In this document: positions 63,736 to 64,000 of the stretch, piece by piece
How positions within the stretch are numbered: position 1 is the first letter of the stretch
How the letters are laid out: each line of letters opens with the position of its first letter
DNA from: Micavibrio sp.
GTDB taxonomy: Bacteria > Pseudomonadota > Alphaproteobacteria > Micavibrionales > UBA9664
Length of the DNA: 64,000 nt
Assembly (NCBI GenBank): GCA_002699085.1
Contig: PAAR01000019.1
Coordinates: 1-64,000, forward strand
Direction of reading: 5' to 3'
The notes under the pieces: model-generated
What the model was told of the DNA's origin: nothing
Seen by the model: only the letters and a program-made list of their open reading frames with translations
The model's database searches: none
Position numbers and translations under genes: made by a program

Positions 63736-64000
63736 TTATCCGACAATCTGATCTTCTGTGAAAAATTGTGCGATTTCAATTTTCGCATTTTCTTCTGAGT
63801 CAGAGCCATGCACTGAGTTTTCACCGATTGAAAGGGCGAATTCTTTACGCACAGTGCCTTCCGCTGCTTCTGCTGGGTTTGTGGCACCCATAACATCACG
63901 GTGTTTTGCAACAGCGTCTTCGCCTTCAAGAACTTGAACAACAACTGGCTCAGAAATCATGAAATCAACCAGTTCACCGTAAAATGGGCGTTCTGCATGT
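63736..64000 (-). CDS. ndk: nucleoside diphosphate kinase, 5' part beyond the window
   Basis: The C-terminal 88 codons are present, and the frame continues to the right edge ([14 protein letters not shown]). The nucleotide and His region is [14 protein letters not shown], with the phospho-His in the VHGSDS motif, and [15 protein letters not shown] precedes it. It equilibrates NTP and NDP pools. The start codon lies outside. Confidence 0.96.
   Translation of the reverse strand, partial: HAERPFYGELVDFMISEPVVVQVLEGEDAVAKHRDVMGATNPAEAAEGTVRKEFALSIGENSVHGSDSEENAKIEIAQFFTEDQIVG

Noticed and set aside
63729-63944. 71-aa minus ORF overlapping ndk
   Set aside because: Different frame from the clear ndk C-terminus.

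Overview
The window reads as a contiguous piece of chromosome from an A+T-leaning alphaproteobacterium. The lineage call rests on a GcrA cell-cycle regulator, the rpoZ-spoT and acpS-lepB-rnc-era blocks, the purN-purM / DUF2066 / HdaA neighbourhood, a free-standing aa3-type cytochrome oxidase subunit IV peptide, and a separately encoded 2-oxoglutarate dehydrogenase with its lipoamide dehydrogenase. I cannot fix the order or genus. There is no rRNA, no CRISPR array and no intact transposase or integrase. Most genes are core housekeeping genes, and a few small accessory patches sit among them.

Layout. 1-1.5 kb: two membrane-anchored or exported pilin-like proteins with matching leaders, separated by two dispersed palindromic repeats. 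1.6-7.3 kb: a GT4 glycosyltransferase, rluD, a candidate small RNA, a YjbH-like outer-membrane protein and lpd. 7.6-11.6 kb: a plus-strand cluster (CYTH-fold protein, PDEase-like HD protein, PfkB kinase, nucleotide deaminase) lying between lpd and sucB-sucA. 15.9-18.9 kb: xth, an AMIN-domain lipoprotein and a MATE transporter. 18.9-20.5 kb: a ~1.5 kb segment bounded by a 39-bp direct repeat that includes the 3' end of tRNA-Thr, so probably a small integrated element. 20.6-31.4 kb: a beta-helix protein, dcd, murA, a phosphoribosyltransferase, rpmI-rplT, pheS, pheT and fadD. 31.5-41.7 kb: gcrA with DnaA boxes upstream, acpS-lepB-rnc-era, spoT, rpoZ, fabG-acpP-fabF and mltG. 41.8-43.4 kb: a hipBA module whose hipA carries an in-frame amber codon. 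44.7-49.9 kb: a polysaccharide locus (asnB, UDP-glucuronate epimerase, WecA-like transferase, GT4) and tRNA-Gly. 50-59.4 kb: a large hybrid histidine kinase, purM-purN, hdaA and a coupled phosphatase trio. 59.5-64 kb: rnd, a GIY-YIG gene bracketed by palindromes, aspS and the 3' part of ndk.

The observation I rank highest is the overlapping pair at 7590-9597. One protein has the ExExK signature and strand order of the CYTH / triphosphate-tunnel family, which includes class IV adenylyl cyclases. The next has the metal-binding pattern of class I cyclic-nucleotide phosphodiesterases. They are followed by an adenosine-kinase-like PfkB and a deaminase. This is compatible with a make-and-break nucleotide signalling module, but function is inferred only from motifs and order. 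Other leads are the tRNA-Thr element, the GIY-YIG/palindrome unit, a candidate ncRNA with competing stems after rluD, the DnaA boxes upstream of gcrA, and the nonsense codon in hipA.
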